This document shows positions 28,524 through 37,517 of a stretch of 64,000 nt of DNA, in pieces. The stretch covers positions 1-64,000 of the forward strand of contig NZ_JXKQ01000001.1 in the NCBI RefSeq assembly GCF_001885945.1, written 5' to 3'. The position numbers and the translations under genes were made by a program. Source of the stretch: Enterococcus hermanniensis (GTDB taxonomy: Bacteria > Bacillota > Bacilli > Lactobacillales > Enterococcaceae). Positions within the stretch are counted from its first letter, which is position 1. Every line of letters begins with the position of its first letter. Below the pieces are notes generated by a model, which was not told where the DNA came from, searched no databases, and was given only the letters and a program-made list of their open reading frames with translations.

Positions 28524-28955
28524 ATGATTTATCTATGTAGTTTTTTAGTCAGCGGTGGTGTTTCCGTGCTAAATAATATCCAACGGAAATATTTTCTTTT
28601 ATGTGGATTATCTGGTGCTTTGACTTATATGGCGTATCTTTTCTTTGCGAAGTATACGAATGAATCCGTTGCTTCCTTGTTAGCCTGTATTATCTTAGCA
28701 GTCATCAGCCAATTATTTGCTAAAATAGCTAAGGTTCCTAGTACGATTTTTACGATTCCTGGCATTATGCCTATTGTTCCCGGGAGCTTACTTTTCAAAG
28801 CCTTTAATTTTTTAGTTGAGGATCAGTACAGCCAGGCTTTATCACTTGGTCTACAGGTGATGCTTGTGGGATTTTCGATTGCGATCGGTTTGATTTTGAA
28901 CGAATCGATCACCTATGTCCTAAAAAAGAAGAACTATTTTATCTTTAACAAATAA
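28524..28955 (+). CDS. Threonine/serine exporter family protein, small half (ThrE C-terminal type)
   Basis: 143 residues, almost entirely membrane, with about five spans. The segment TIFTIPGIMPIVPGSLLF is the signature of the DUF3815 half of split ThrE transporters, and a similar PGS motif (LPGSVIV) occurs in the large partner. Start ATG with TAGGAG upstream. Together with the previous gene it should form one transporter. It ends at a terminator shared with gltD. Confidence 0.83.
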   Translation: MIYLCSFLVSGGVSVLNNIQRKYFLLCGLSGALTYMAYLFFAKYTNESVASLLACIILAVISQLFAKIAKVPSTIFTIPGIMPIVPGSLLFKAFNFLVEDQYSQALSLGLQVMLVGFSIAIGLILNESITYVLKKKNYFIFNK

Positions 28956-28988
28956 AAAAACCGAAGTGAATCGTTCACTTCGGTTTTT
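28956..28988. terminator. Bidirectional terminator between the exporter pair and gltD
   Basis: Fifteen-pair perfect stem AAAAACCGAAGTGAA with TTCACTTCGGTTTTT, 3-base loop. Works for the plus-strand exporter genes and minus-strand gltBD. Confidence 0.9.
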
Positions 28989-28992
28989 GCAA

Positions 28993-30429
28993 TTATTGAT
29001 AGACCAGGGTGCGCAGTAATTGATCGACTTCTTCTGCTGCCTTACGTCCTTCACGAATTCCCCAAATAACTAAGCTCGGTCCGCGACGTGCATCACCGGC
29101 TACATAAACTTTTTCATTGTTTGTAGCATAGTTTTCATAAACTTCTTTAATGGCAAAAGCCTCTAATAAATTTTTTTCAGCACCGGTAAAGCCCATTGCC
29201 AATAAGACAAGATCGGCTTTCACTATTTTTTCCGTACCTTTGATTGGTTGAAATTGGCTATCAACTTGGACCGTTTCAATTGCAGAAACTTTTCCAGTTT
29301 CCGCACCGATAAATGTTTTAGTTGAGGTACTGTATACCGTCAACTCAGGATTTTCAACGAGTCCTTCTGCTTGTCCATAACCTAAACGATCAATCATTGA
29401 ATACTCCGGCCAAGGATTACTTTTTATACGAGTCCCAGGTAATTGCGGTGTAATCTCTAATTGTTTCACTGAGGCCGCACCTTGGCGAATCGCAGAGCCA
29501 ATACAATCATTCCCAGTATCTCCGCCTCCAATAACCACGACATGTTTTCCAGCCAATGGTTTTTCAGTGACCTTTTTACCATATTTCATGACTTGCTTGG
29601 TACACTCTGTTAAATAATCCACTGCTAAATGAATCCCCGTCAATTCACGACCCGGAATTTTCAAATCTCTTGCCACACTAGCACCCGAAGCAAGGATTAC
29701 ACGGTCGTACGCTGACTGTAATTCTTCGGCTGAAATATCGCTACCGATCTCTGTATTAAGTACAAAATGAATCCCAACTTCTTCCATCACATCAATCCGT
29801 CGTTGGACGATCGCTTTATCCAATTTCATATTTGGAATACCATACATCAGTAAACCACCCGCCCGATCACTACGTTCATAGACAGTCACTTGATGACCTA
29901 GTTGGTTCAAACGCCACGCCGCTGATAATCCTGCAGGACCCGAACCTACGATTGCTACTTTGAAAGCTGTCCGTTCAACGGGTAGTCCCTCTGCTTTGAC
30001 CCAGTCATTTTCAAATGCTTGATCAATAATAAAACGCTCGTTGTCATGAATCGCCACGCCAGACCCGTTCAATCCTTCAGTACATGATTTTTCACAAGGA
30101 GCAGGACAAACACGACCCGTCATTTCTGGTAACGGGTTGGTTTTGACTAAACGATCAAAGGCATTTTTGAAATCTCCTCGATAAACAAAATCATTCCATT
30201 CAGGGATCAAGTTGTCATTTGGACAACCTGATACTGCTCGTTTTCCACCATAAAAAATTCCTGTATGACAAAACGGAATACCACAGTTCATACAACGCGC
30301 AGCTTGTTCTTTTCTTTCGGCGACACTGAGTGGCGTTTGTAATTCCTCCCAGTCTTGCACCCGTTCGGCGACTGGACGATACGGATTGTCCTTACGCGGA
30401 TATTTTAAAAAGCCAAATGGATCTGCCAT
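28993..30429 (-). CDS. gltD: Glutamate synthase small subunit (NADPH)
   Basis: 478 residues from the ATG at 30429, which gives the usual N-terminus MADPFGFLKY and has AAAGGAG upstream; the frame extends back into gltB. N-terminal iron-sulfur region with CMNCGIPFCHTG, GCPNDNLIP and CPAPCEKSC. FAD motif GSGPAGLSAAWRLN; NADPH motif GGGDTGNDC. It passes electrons from NADPH to the large subunit to make glutamate from glutamine and 2-oxoglutarate. It starts 1 base after the gltB stop, so the two are coupled. Full length with all cysteines present. Confidence 0.96.
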   Translation of the reverse strand: MADPFGFLKYPRKDNPYRPVAERVQDWEELQTPLSVAERKEQAARCMNCGIPFCHTGIFYGGKRAVSGCPNDNLIPEWNDFVYRGDFKNAFDRLVKTNPLPEMTGRVCPAPCEKSCTEGLNGSGVAIHDNERFIIDQAFENDWVKAEGLPVERTAFKVAIVGSGPAGLSAAWRLNQLGHQVTVYERSDRAGGLLMYGIPNMKLDKAIVQRRIDVMEEVGIHFVLNTEIGSDISAEELQSAYDRVILASGASVARDLKIPGRELTGIHLAVDYLTECTKQVMKYGKKVTEKPLAGKHVVVIGGGDTGNDCIGSAIRQGAASVKQLEITPQLPGTRIKSNPWPEYSMIDRLGYGQAEGLVENPELTVYSTSTKTFIGAETGKVSAIETVQVDSQFQPIKGTEKIVKADLVLLAMGFTGAEKNLLEAFAIKEVYENYATNNEKVYVAGDARRGPSLVIWGIREGRKAAEEVDQLLRTLVYQ

Positions 30430-30430
30430 T

Positions 30431-33400
30431 CTAGCCACGCTCCTTTCCAGCCGGTACCGTTTGCTCACCGATTACGGTCACAAACGCTTTTTCAATTAAT
30501 TCTGCTCCTGTTAAGCCAGTAGTGGCTAATTTTTCGGTTACGCGAACCATTTCATGGTATTCCCGAGGATAAACTTTGACGAAATGTTTTTGAGCTTCCT
30601 CCCAATTATTCAATAATTCTGCTGCTTTCACTGAATCCGTATAAACTAGATGTTTTTCTATCATTTCTTTCAAGATCGTATCTGCTCCCGTCTCACCGAC
30701 TTTGAAGAGATCAACCATCTCACGATTACACTTCGCAGCAAAACTATCTGTTGGATCATAGACATAAGCGACACCACCCGACATACCGGCAGCAAAATTT
30801 CGACCCGTTGCTCCTAAAATTACTGCAACTCCGCCCGTCATATACTCACAACCATGATCACCGACTCCCTCAACAACAACATTAGCACCACTATTACGGA
30901 CACAAAAACGTTCGCCCGCTTTTCCGCGGAAGTATCCTTCCCCACGATTGGCTCCAAAACAAACAACATTTCCCACGATTGGCGAATTTTCTACATCATA
31001 AGCCGCATCTGTCGGTGGAACGATGATTACACGTCCGCCGCTTAGCCCTTTAGCTACATAATCATTGCCTTCTCCGATCAACTTTAGTTCCATCCCTTGA
31101 GTGATAAATGACCCAAAACTTTGTCCGGCAATTCCGTGATACGTATAGTTGATTTGACCTGGTGTCAGCGCATAATTACCAAAACGTTCTGCAATCCAGC
31201 CACCCATCCGGGCCCCAACTGTTCGATTCACATTATTGATCGAATCCGTCACGGATATGCGTTCACCATTTCTGATTGCTGCCGCCGCAAACTGATCTAA
31301 CTCTGGCCATTCACGAGCTGCTTTAAATGGATCGTCCATTTTACGTTCGATCCCGATACTCGTCGAAAGGATCCGTGAAAAATCTAATGATTTTGCTTTA
31401 CCTTTTGCAATAAAACGAGGCTGTAACACTTCCGTATGACCGATCATTTCATCAATACTTCTAAAACCTAATTCAGCCATGATTTCTCTCAAGTCTTCAG
31501 CGATAAAAGACATCATATTGATCAAATGTTCTGGTTTTCCAACAAAAAATTTGCGTAACGCCGGATTTTGTGTGGCAACACCTACTGGACAAGTGTTCAA
31601 GCTGCAGACACGCATCATGACACAGCCGATTGCGACTAGTGCCAATGATGCAAAGCTATATTCTTCAGCCCCTAATAAAATGGCCATCGCCACATCGCGA
31701 CCCGTCATCAATTTTCCGTCTGTTTCTAACGTCATCCGTTGACGTAAATTATTCATAGCCAATGTTTGATGAGCTTCGGCCACACCCATTTCCCATGGCA
31801 AGCCAGCATCCCGAATCGAATTTCTTGGAGATGCCCCCGTTCCACCGTCGTAGCCTGAAATCACGACAACATCTGCTCCAGCTTTCACCACACCCGTAGC
31901 GATTGTGCCGACGCCGGTACTGGAAACTAATTTCACATTGATCTTCGCATACGGATTGATTGCTTTTAAATCGTAGATCAATTGTGCTAAATCCTCGATT
32001 GAATAAATATCATGATGCGGTGGCGGTGAAATCAAACGGACTCCTGGTGTCGACCCTCGGATCTCTGCGACCCATGGGAAGACTTTATTACCTGGTAATT
32101 GACCACCTTCGCCTGGTTTTGCGCCTTGCGCCATCTTAATTTGTAATTCTTCGGCACTCATCAAATATTCAGCGTTGACGCCAAAACGCCCTGAAGCCAC
32201 TTGCTTGATTTTACTATTATAGTTTTTACCGTCAGCTTGGACTTTAAATCGTTGACGATTTTCGCCGCCTTCGCCGCTATTTGATTTTGCACCGATCGCA
32301 TTCATCGCTTCAGCAATGCATTGATGAGCTTCTTCACTCAAGGAACCATAAGACATTGCACCGACTTTGAACCGTTTGACGATTTTGCTTGCTGGTTCTA
32401 CTTCAGAAAGTTTAACGGCTGAACGGTCTTTTTTAAATTCCCATAAAGCTCGTAGATTGGTTGGTTCATCTAGTGCTTCTTGATTCATCGCTTCTACATA
32501 GTGCTTAAATTGTTGATAATCCCCTGAACGAACGGCTTGTTGAAAATTATAGATCGTTTGTGGATTGAATAAGTGGTGCTCCCCATCTGCCTTGTATTGG
32601 AAGCTACCACCAGAAGACAACAAATCATTTTGACGTGGACCATAAGCTAAATAGTGTCTTGCTAAATATTCTTCTTCGATTTGTTCTAACGATAAGCCAC
32701 CGATCCGGCTTGCTGTTCCAGTAAAATATTTTTCGGTCACTGTCTGACTAATTCCCACCACTTCAAATAATTGTGCACCATGGTAGCCCGAAATCGTTGA
32801 GATCCCCATCCGGGACATTACTTTTACGATGCCTTTTTCGGCCGCCTTACGATAATTTTCTAACCCATTTTCTAGTTTGAACTCTTTTAATGTCGCATAA
32901 GCTCCATAGGGATGGATCCCACTGGCACCATAACCGATCAATGTCGCAAAATGATGGACTTCACAGACTTCTGCTGAATCGACAACGATACTGGCCAGAG
33001 CGGCTTTGCCTTTTCGAACCAAGTGATTGTGTAGGCCAGAAACAGCAAGTAGAACCGGCATTGCCATCTGTGTCTTTTGCGGATCTCGATCAGATAGAAC
33101 CAATAGCGTTGCCCCATCATCGACGGCTGATTCTGCCGTTTTAAACATCTGTTCCAATCCATCTTCTAAGGCATTTGAACGCGTGATCGGATAAAGAGTT
33201 GAAATCGTCACCGTCTTTTGATGTTTCGTTTCCAAGTTTGTAATTTTTTGGAATTCTTCCGTACTCAATACAGGACTAGCAATTTTAACCTTTTGACAGT
33301 TTTTTTCATCGTCTTGACGAATATCACCATCTCGACCTAAAAACATTTCTGTTCCAATCACTAACTGTTCTCGAATCGCATCAATCGGTGGATTCGTGAC

Positions 33401-34921
33401 TTGAGCAAATTGCTGTTTGAAATAAGTGAATAGTGACTGCGGTTTGTTGCTTAAAACAGCTAAAGGTGAATCATACCCCATCGAAAGTACAGGCTCTTCG
33501 CCTTTTTCAGCCATTGGCAATAACGCGCCGCGAATGATTTCATCGTTATAACCATTCAACTTCCACATTCTTTGCAACTCTTTTTTAGACCAATTAGCTT
33601 TTGATACATTCGTTTCTGGAAGGTCTGCTAATTCAATTCGATTTTCTGCCAACCATTTGCTATAACTATGAGCTTTCGCATAGCGTTCTTTAACTTCTTG
33701 ATTTCGATAAAATTTACCGGTAACGGTATCAACAATAATCATATTAGCAGGTCCTAAGACACCTTTTTCGATCACATTTGAAGGGGCGAAATCAACTACA
33801 CCAGATTCCGAAGCAACTTGAACAAAACCATCTTTAGTAATCGAATAGCGCGACGGGCGTAATCCATTACGATCCAACGTTGCACCAACTATATCCCCAT
33901 CTGTAAAGCATAATGCAGCCGGTCCATCCCAAGGAGCCATAAAGCTGGCATTGTATTCTTGAAAAGCCGTCAATTCTTCGCCTAAACCAGCCTCTTTTGA
34001 CCATGCCTCTGGGACCATCATCATCAAAGCATGTGGGATATCACGACCATTTCGGTATAGATATTCCATACAATTTTCTAACTTAGCAGAATCGGAATCT
34101 GCTTCATTGTAAACCTCAATACCATGGCTCTTCATCCAATTTTCTGATCCGCGCAACGTATTGATTTCACCATTGTGTGCTAAAAACCGAAATGGTTGCG
34201 CACGATCCCAACTAGGAAAGGTATTGGTTGAAAAACGTGAGTGCACCACTGCAATACTTGCTTCGAAGGCTTCATCTTGCAAATCATCGTAAAAAATACC
34301 CACTTGATACGCATGAAGCATTCCTTTGTAGACGATCGTCTTAGCAGATAAACTACAGATCGAAACTTCTTCTGCATGATAATTTTTTTCTAGTTTACGT
34401 CGTAAGCGATACAATCGATCTTCAAAATCACGATCTGACAAAACATCTAGCGGGCGCTTAATGAATAATTGCACAAAGCTAGGCATGACTTTTTGAGCGC
34501 CAGGTCCGCAGTTCTCATATTGAAATGGCACATCGCGTTGCCATAAAACATTATATCCAGCAGCTTCAATCTCAGTTACTAACGCTTGTTGTAGACCTCT
34601 TTTTGTTTCTGAATCACTAGGTAGGAAAAACATCCCTACTGCATAGTGGCCTTTAATCGGCAAAACAGCCGCAGCTTTCTTTGCTTCTCGTTGGAAAAAC
34701 TGGTCTGGAATCGTTGTCAAAATTCCAGCACCATCACCTGTTTCCGGTTCTGCTCCGGTTCCGCCTCGGTGATTCATTCGTTCAAGCATCGTTAGTGCAT
34801 AGCTGACTAATTGATGCGAGGAATTCCCTTGCATTTGGGCAATGAAGCCCATACCACAAGCATCTTTCTCGAAAGAAGGATCATACATGGTTGGAGCTTT
34901 GTAAATTTTTTGTGTCGTCAT
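30431..34921 (-). CDS. gltB: Glutamate synthase large subunit
   Basis: 1496 residues from the ATG at 34921 (AAAGGA 8 bases upstream; two earlier in-frame ATG codons overlap the site). A short propeptide precedes Cys22 in KDACGMGF, the nucleophile of the class II glutaminase domain (to about residue 420). A central domain follows, then the FMN synthase domain with SGEGGE and KPGEGGQLPG. The 3Fe-4S cysteines are in CVMMRVCSLNTCPVG. The C-terminal beta-helix contains the GGRVIIVPP repeat type. Complete with no frameshift. Together with gltD it allows glutamate synthesis from glutamine, which is notable because many enterococci need glutamate. Confidence 0.96.
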   Translation of the reverse strand: MTTQKIYKAPTMYDPSFEKDACGMGFIAQMQGNSSHQLVSYALTMLERMNHRGGTGAEPETGDGAGILTTIPDQFFQREAKKAAAVLPIKGHYAVGMFFLPSDSETKRGLQQALVTEIEAAGYNVLWQRDVPFQYENCGPGAQKVMPSFVQLFIKRPLDVLSDRDFEDRLYRLRRKLEKNYHAEEVSICSLSAKTIVYKGMLHAYQVGIFYDDLQDEAFEASIAVVHSRFSTNTFPSWDRAQPFRFLAHNGEINTLRGSENWMKSHGIEVYNEADSDSAKLENCMEYLYRNGRDIPHALMMMVPEAWSKEAGLGEELTAFQEYNASFMAPWDGPAALCFTDGDIVGATLDRNGLRPSRYSITKDGFVQVASESGVVDFAPSNVIEKGVLGPANMIIVDTVTGKFYRNQEVKERYAKAHSYSKWLAENRIELADLPETNVSKANWSKKELQRMWKLNGYNDEIIRGALLPMAEKGEEPVLSMGYDSPLAVLSNKPQSLFTYFKQQFAQVTNPPIDAIREQLVIGTEMFLGRDGDIRQDDEKNCQKVKIASPVLSTEEFQKITNLETKHQKTVTISTLYPITRSNALEDGLEQMFKTAESAVDDGATLLVLSDRDPQKTQMAMPVLLAVSGLHNHLVRKGKAALASIVVDSAEVCEVHHFATLIGYGASGIHPYGAYATLKEFKLENGLENYRKAAEKGIVKVMSRMGISTISGYHGAQLFEVVGISQTVTEKYFTGTASRIGGLSLEQIEEEYLARHYLAYGPRQNDLLSSGGSFQYKADGEHHLFNPQTIYNFQQAVRSGDYQQFKHYVEAMNQEALDEPTNLRALWEFKKDRSAVKLSEVEPASKIVKRFKVGAMSYGSLSEEAHQCIAEAMNAIGAKSNSGEGGENRQRFKVQADGKNYNSKIKQVASGRFGVNAEYLMSAEELQIKMAQGAKPGEGGQLPGNKVFPWVAEIRGSTPGVRLISPPPHHDIYSIEDLAQLIYDLKAINPYAKINVKLVSSTGVGTIATGVVKAGADVVVISGYDGGTGASPRNSIRDAGLPWEMGVAEAHQTLAMNNLRQRMTLETDGKLMTGRDVAMAILLGAEEYSFASLALVAIGCVMMRVCSLNTCPVGVATQNPALRKFFVGKPEHLINMMSFIAEDLREIMAELGFRSIDEMIGHTEVLQPRFIAKGKAKSLDFSRILSTSIGIERKMDDPFKAAREWPELDQFAAAAIRNGERISVTDSINNVNRTVGARMGGWIAERFGNYALTPGQINYTYHGIAGQSFGSFITQGMELKLIGEGNDYVAKGLSGGRVIIVPPTDAAYDVENSPIVGNVVCFGANRGEGYFRGKAGERFCVRNSGANVVVEGVGDHGCEYMTGGVAVILGATGRNFAAGMSGGVAYVYDPTDSFAAKCNREMVDLFKVGETGADTILKEMIEKHLVYTDSVKAAELLNNWEEAQKHFVKVYPREYHEMVRVTEKLATTGLTGAELIEKAFVTVIGEQTVPAGKERG

Positions 34922-34967
34922 TACCATCATCCTTTAAATAATTTGACAATTCTCATTTATTTTTAAT

Positions 34968-34996
34968 ATACTACCTTTTTTTTAAAAGATAGGCAA
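34968..34996 (-). promoter_or_regulatory. Promoter of gltBD
   Basis: Minus strand TTGCCT, 17-base spacer, TAGTAT, about 47 bases before the gltB start. A weak CodY-like 15-mer lies between promoter and start (34937-34951). Confidence 0.55.
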
Positions 34997-35134
34997 GCGT
35001 TCTTAGAAATTTTTTTTAATTACCTCCGTTATCTGTTGTTCTTTTTAGTAAAGAAAAATCCAATCAAATGGAAATAATCCGAATTTTTTGGTAAACTTAA
35101 TCTGATATGCTTCGTTATGAAAGGATGAACATCA

Positions 35135-35782
35135 ATGACACCGAATCGCGAAGATTACTTAAAATTAATATTAGAATTAGGTGGCGACCAAAAAAAAGTA
35201 AGCAATAAAAAGATCGTTGCTGGTTTGTCTATTTCTGGAGCTTCTGTCAGTGAAATGATCAATAAGCTAGTCAAAGAAGGTTTGGTTGAACACTCTCCAT
35301 ATCAAGGTGTCCAACTGACAGCTGCTGGACTAGAAAAAGCAAGCACTTTAGTGCGTAAACATCGTTTATGGGAAGTTTTCTTAGTCGATCATCTTGGCTA
35401 TTCTTGGAACGAAGTCCATGATGAAGCCGAAGTTTTAGAACATGTGACTTCTTCACAAATGGAACAACGTTTGGATGCTTACCTGAGTCATCCAACATTT
35501 TGTCCGCATGGTGGGATGATTCCTCAGCAAGGACAAACGGTCCACGAAAAAGGGCGCGAGACATTGGTCAATTATCCTGAAGGATCGACCATCCGCATCG
35601 CGCGTGTTTTAGACGAAAAAGAATTATTGGATTACTTGATGGATTTAACAATCGATATCCATGATGTCTATACGATTAAAGCAATCGCTGCTTACGAAGG
35701 ACCAATTACTTTACAAAATGATCAAAAAGAAGTTTCAATTAGTTATAAAGCAGCTTCAACGATTTTTGTTGATCTTTTATAA
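35135..35782 (+). CDS. DtxR/MntR-family manganese-dependent repressor (EfaR-like)
   Basis: 215 residues. N-terminal winged helix (TPNREDYLKLILELGG, then SISGASVSEMINKLVKEGLVEH), dimerisation and metal-binding domain with KHRLWEVFL, HDEAEVLEHV and HPTFCPHGGMIP supplying Glu, His and Cys ligands, and a C-terminal FeoA-like SH3 domain. The three-domain length matches enterococcal EfaR and streptococcal SloR/ScaR rather than the shorter B. subtilis MntR. It should repress manganese uptake genes when Mn is plentiful; no such transporter is in this window. Start ATG with AAAGGATG upstream. Divergent from gltB. Confidence 0.85.
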   Translation: MTPNREDYLKLILELGGDQKKVSNKKIVAGLSISGASVSEMINKLVKEGLVEHSPYQGVQLTAAGLEKASTLVRKHRLWEVFLVDHLGYSWNEVHDEAEVLEHVTSSQMEQRLDAYLSHPTFCPHGGMIPQQGQTVHEKGRETLVNYPEGSTIRIARVLDEKELLDYLMDLTIDIHDVYTIKAIAAYEGPITLQNDQKEVSISYKAASTIFVDLL

Positions 35783-35902
35783 ACTTATTTTTAGTGACAA
35801 GCAGATCCTTAGAGTGATATGCTTGAAAAATTCCTCCCACTACGTCAATGAGCATGTGGGATTTGAACCAATCATCTTTAAAAGAATTTGGAGTGAACGT
35901 AT

Positions 35903-37417
35903 ATGGAACAAGCAGCATTATTCACCATCTTCGGTGGCACCGGCGATTTAGCGAAGCGCAAACTTTATCCTTCATTATTTCGTCTTTATAAAAAAGGCAG
36001 TTTAGCAAAACATTTTGCTGTAATCGGTACAGCTCGTCGGCCATGGAGTGACGATCACTACCGCGAAATCGTACGAGACACGATCAAAGACTTACACCCA
36101 ACCAAAGAAGAAGCAGAAGAATTCTCTAATCACTTCTACTACCTTTCTCATAACGTGAATGACACAAAACATTATGATCAGTTAAAAGAATTATCTGATC
36201 GTTTAGACGAAGAATATCAATTAGAAGGCAATCGTTTGTTTTACTTAGCGATGGCGCCACAATTTTTTGGGACGATCGTCAATCATTTGAAATCTCAAGG
36301 GATTCTAACTGAAACGGGTTATAACCGACTGGTGATTGAAAAACCGTTTGGCTTCGACTATGATTCAGCGGATGAATTAAATGAACAAATTCGTAACGTC
36401 TTCCCTGAAGAAGCCATTTTCCGAATCGATCATTACCTAGGCAAAGAAATGATCCAAAATATCTCAGTGATCCGTTTTGCCAACAATATTTTTGAATCAC
36501 TTTGGAACAATCGCTACATTGAAAATATCCAGATCACCTTCTCAGAAGCATTGGGCGTAGAAGACCGTGGCGGCTATTATGAAAATAGTGGTGCACTAAA
36601 AGATATGGTCCAAAATCATATCCTACAAGTTGTTTCTTTATTAGCAATGGAAGTCCCAACTTCCTTCTCAAACAAATCATTGCGTGAAGAAAAAGTTAAA
36701 GTCTTACAAGCCATTCGTCGTTACGATGAAGAGGAAGTGGCACAAAACTTTGTCCGCGGCCAATATGCGGCCGGCAAATTAGACGATAAGGAGTTTGCTG
36801 CCTATCGCGATGAGCCAAATGTAGCTGAAGACTCAACAATGGAAACCTTTGTTGCTGGTAAATTCATGATCGATAATTTCCGTTGGGCCGATGTCCCCTT
36901 CTATATCCGCACAGGTAAACGCATGACGGAAAAAGGCACTCGTATCAATATCGTCTTTAAACAAGTGCCGGTCAATGTCTTCAATTTTGAACAAGAAGAG
37001 ACTGGTGGCAAAGAATTGCCACAAAATATTTTAACCATCTATATCCAACCAACTGAAGGTTTCTCTTTATCATTGAATGGTAAACAAATTGGTCAAGGCT
37101 TCAATCCTGAACCGGTAAAATTAGATTTCCGTCAAAGTGAAGAAGTCACAGGTAACAGTCCTGAGGCCTATGAGAAATTATTGCTTGATGCCTTGAATGG
37201 TGATGGCACGAACTTCTCCCACTGGGATGAAGTGGCAAATTCATGGGAAATCGTTGATCGAATCCGTAAAGCTTGGGATCAAACAACGCCTGAATTTCCA
37301 AACTATGCAGCAGGAACCATGGGGCCTGACTGTGCCTTTGAACTCTTAGCCAAAAATGACCACGAATGGGCATGGCAACCAGATCAATGGTACCGCGAAC
37401 GTGGAAAATTAGATTAA
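35903..37417 (+). CDS. zwf: Glucose-6-phosphate 1-dehydrogenase
   Basis: 504 residues. First step of the oxidative pentose phosphate pathway, giving NADPH and 6-phosphogluconolactone. NADP motif FGGTGDLAKRKLYPSL near residue 10. Substrate-binding and catalytic segment RIDHYLGKEMIQN, with the family Asp-His-Tyr-Leu-Gly-Lys signature. EKPFGFD lies before it. Start ATG with TTGGAG upstream. Monocistronic after the regulator gene, ending at a terminator. The NADPH it makes could feed GltD next door (inference). Confidence 0.96.
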   Translation: MEQAALFTIFGGTGDLAKRKLYPSLFRLYKKGSLAKHFAVIGTARRPWSDDHYREIVRDTIKDLHPTKEEAEEFSNHFYYLSHNVNDTKHYDQLKELSDRLDEEYQLEGNRLFYLAMAPQFFGTIVNHLKSQGILTETGYNRLVIEKPFGFDYDSADELNEQIRNVFPEEAIFRIDHYLGKEMIQNISVIRFANNIFESLWNNRYIENIQITFSEALGVEDRGGYYENSGALKDMVQNHILQVVSLLAMEVPTSFSNKSLREEKVKVLQAIRRYDEEEVAQNFVRGQYAAGKLDDKEFAAYRDEPNVAEDSTMETFVAGKFMIDNFRWADVPFYIRTGKRMTEKGTRINIVFKQVPVNVFNFEQEETGGKELPQNILTIYIQPTEGFSLSLNGKQIGQGFNPEPVKLDFRQSEEVTGNSPEAYEKLLLDALNGDGTNFSHWDEVANSWEIVDRIRKAWDQTTPEFPNYAAGTMGPDCAFELLAKNDHEWAWQPDQWYRERGKLD

Positions 37418-37427
37418 ATAAAAAGAC

Positions 37428-37470
37428 GCTGAGACAAAAGGAAGTTCTACTTTCGTCTCAGCTTTTCATT
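37428..37470 (+). terminator. Terminator of zwf
   Basis: Stem GCTGAGAC with GTCTCAGC extended by AAAG/CTTT, then a short T run. Its GACAAAAG and TTCTAC core also appears in the hairpin at 56.2 kb. Confidence 0.85.
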
Positions 37471-37477
37471 ATTTTTA

Positions 37478-37516
37478 GTAAAAAAAGACTGTCCCAATAA
37501 TGGGACAGTCTTTTTG
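37478..37516. terminator. Terminator of ileS (bidirectional)
   Basis: Perfect stem AAGACTGTCCCA with TGGGACAGTCTT, loop ATAA region, A run before and T run after. It sits directly after the ileS stop at 37518 and can also catch transcripts from zwf. Confidence 0.92.
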
Positions 37517-37517
37517 C

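Noticed and set aside
34985-35005. Possible catabolite-response element around GGCAAGCGTTC near the gltB promoter
   Set aside because: It lacks the required symmetry (TG at one end and CA at the other) of a cre site.
35783-35902. Weak hairpins between the EfaR-like gene and zwf as a terminator or riboswitch
   Set aside because: Only 5-pair stems (AAGCA/TGCTT and CCCAC/GTGGG) and no T tract.
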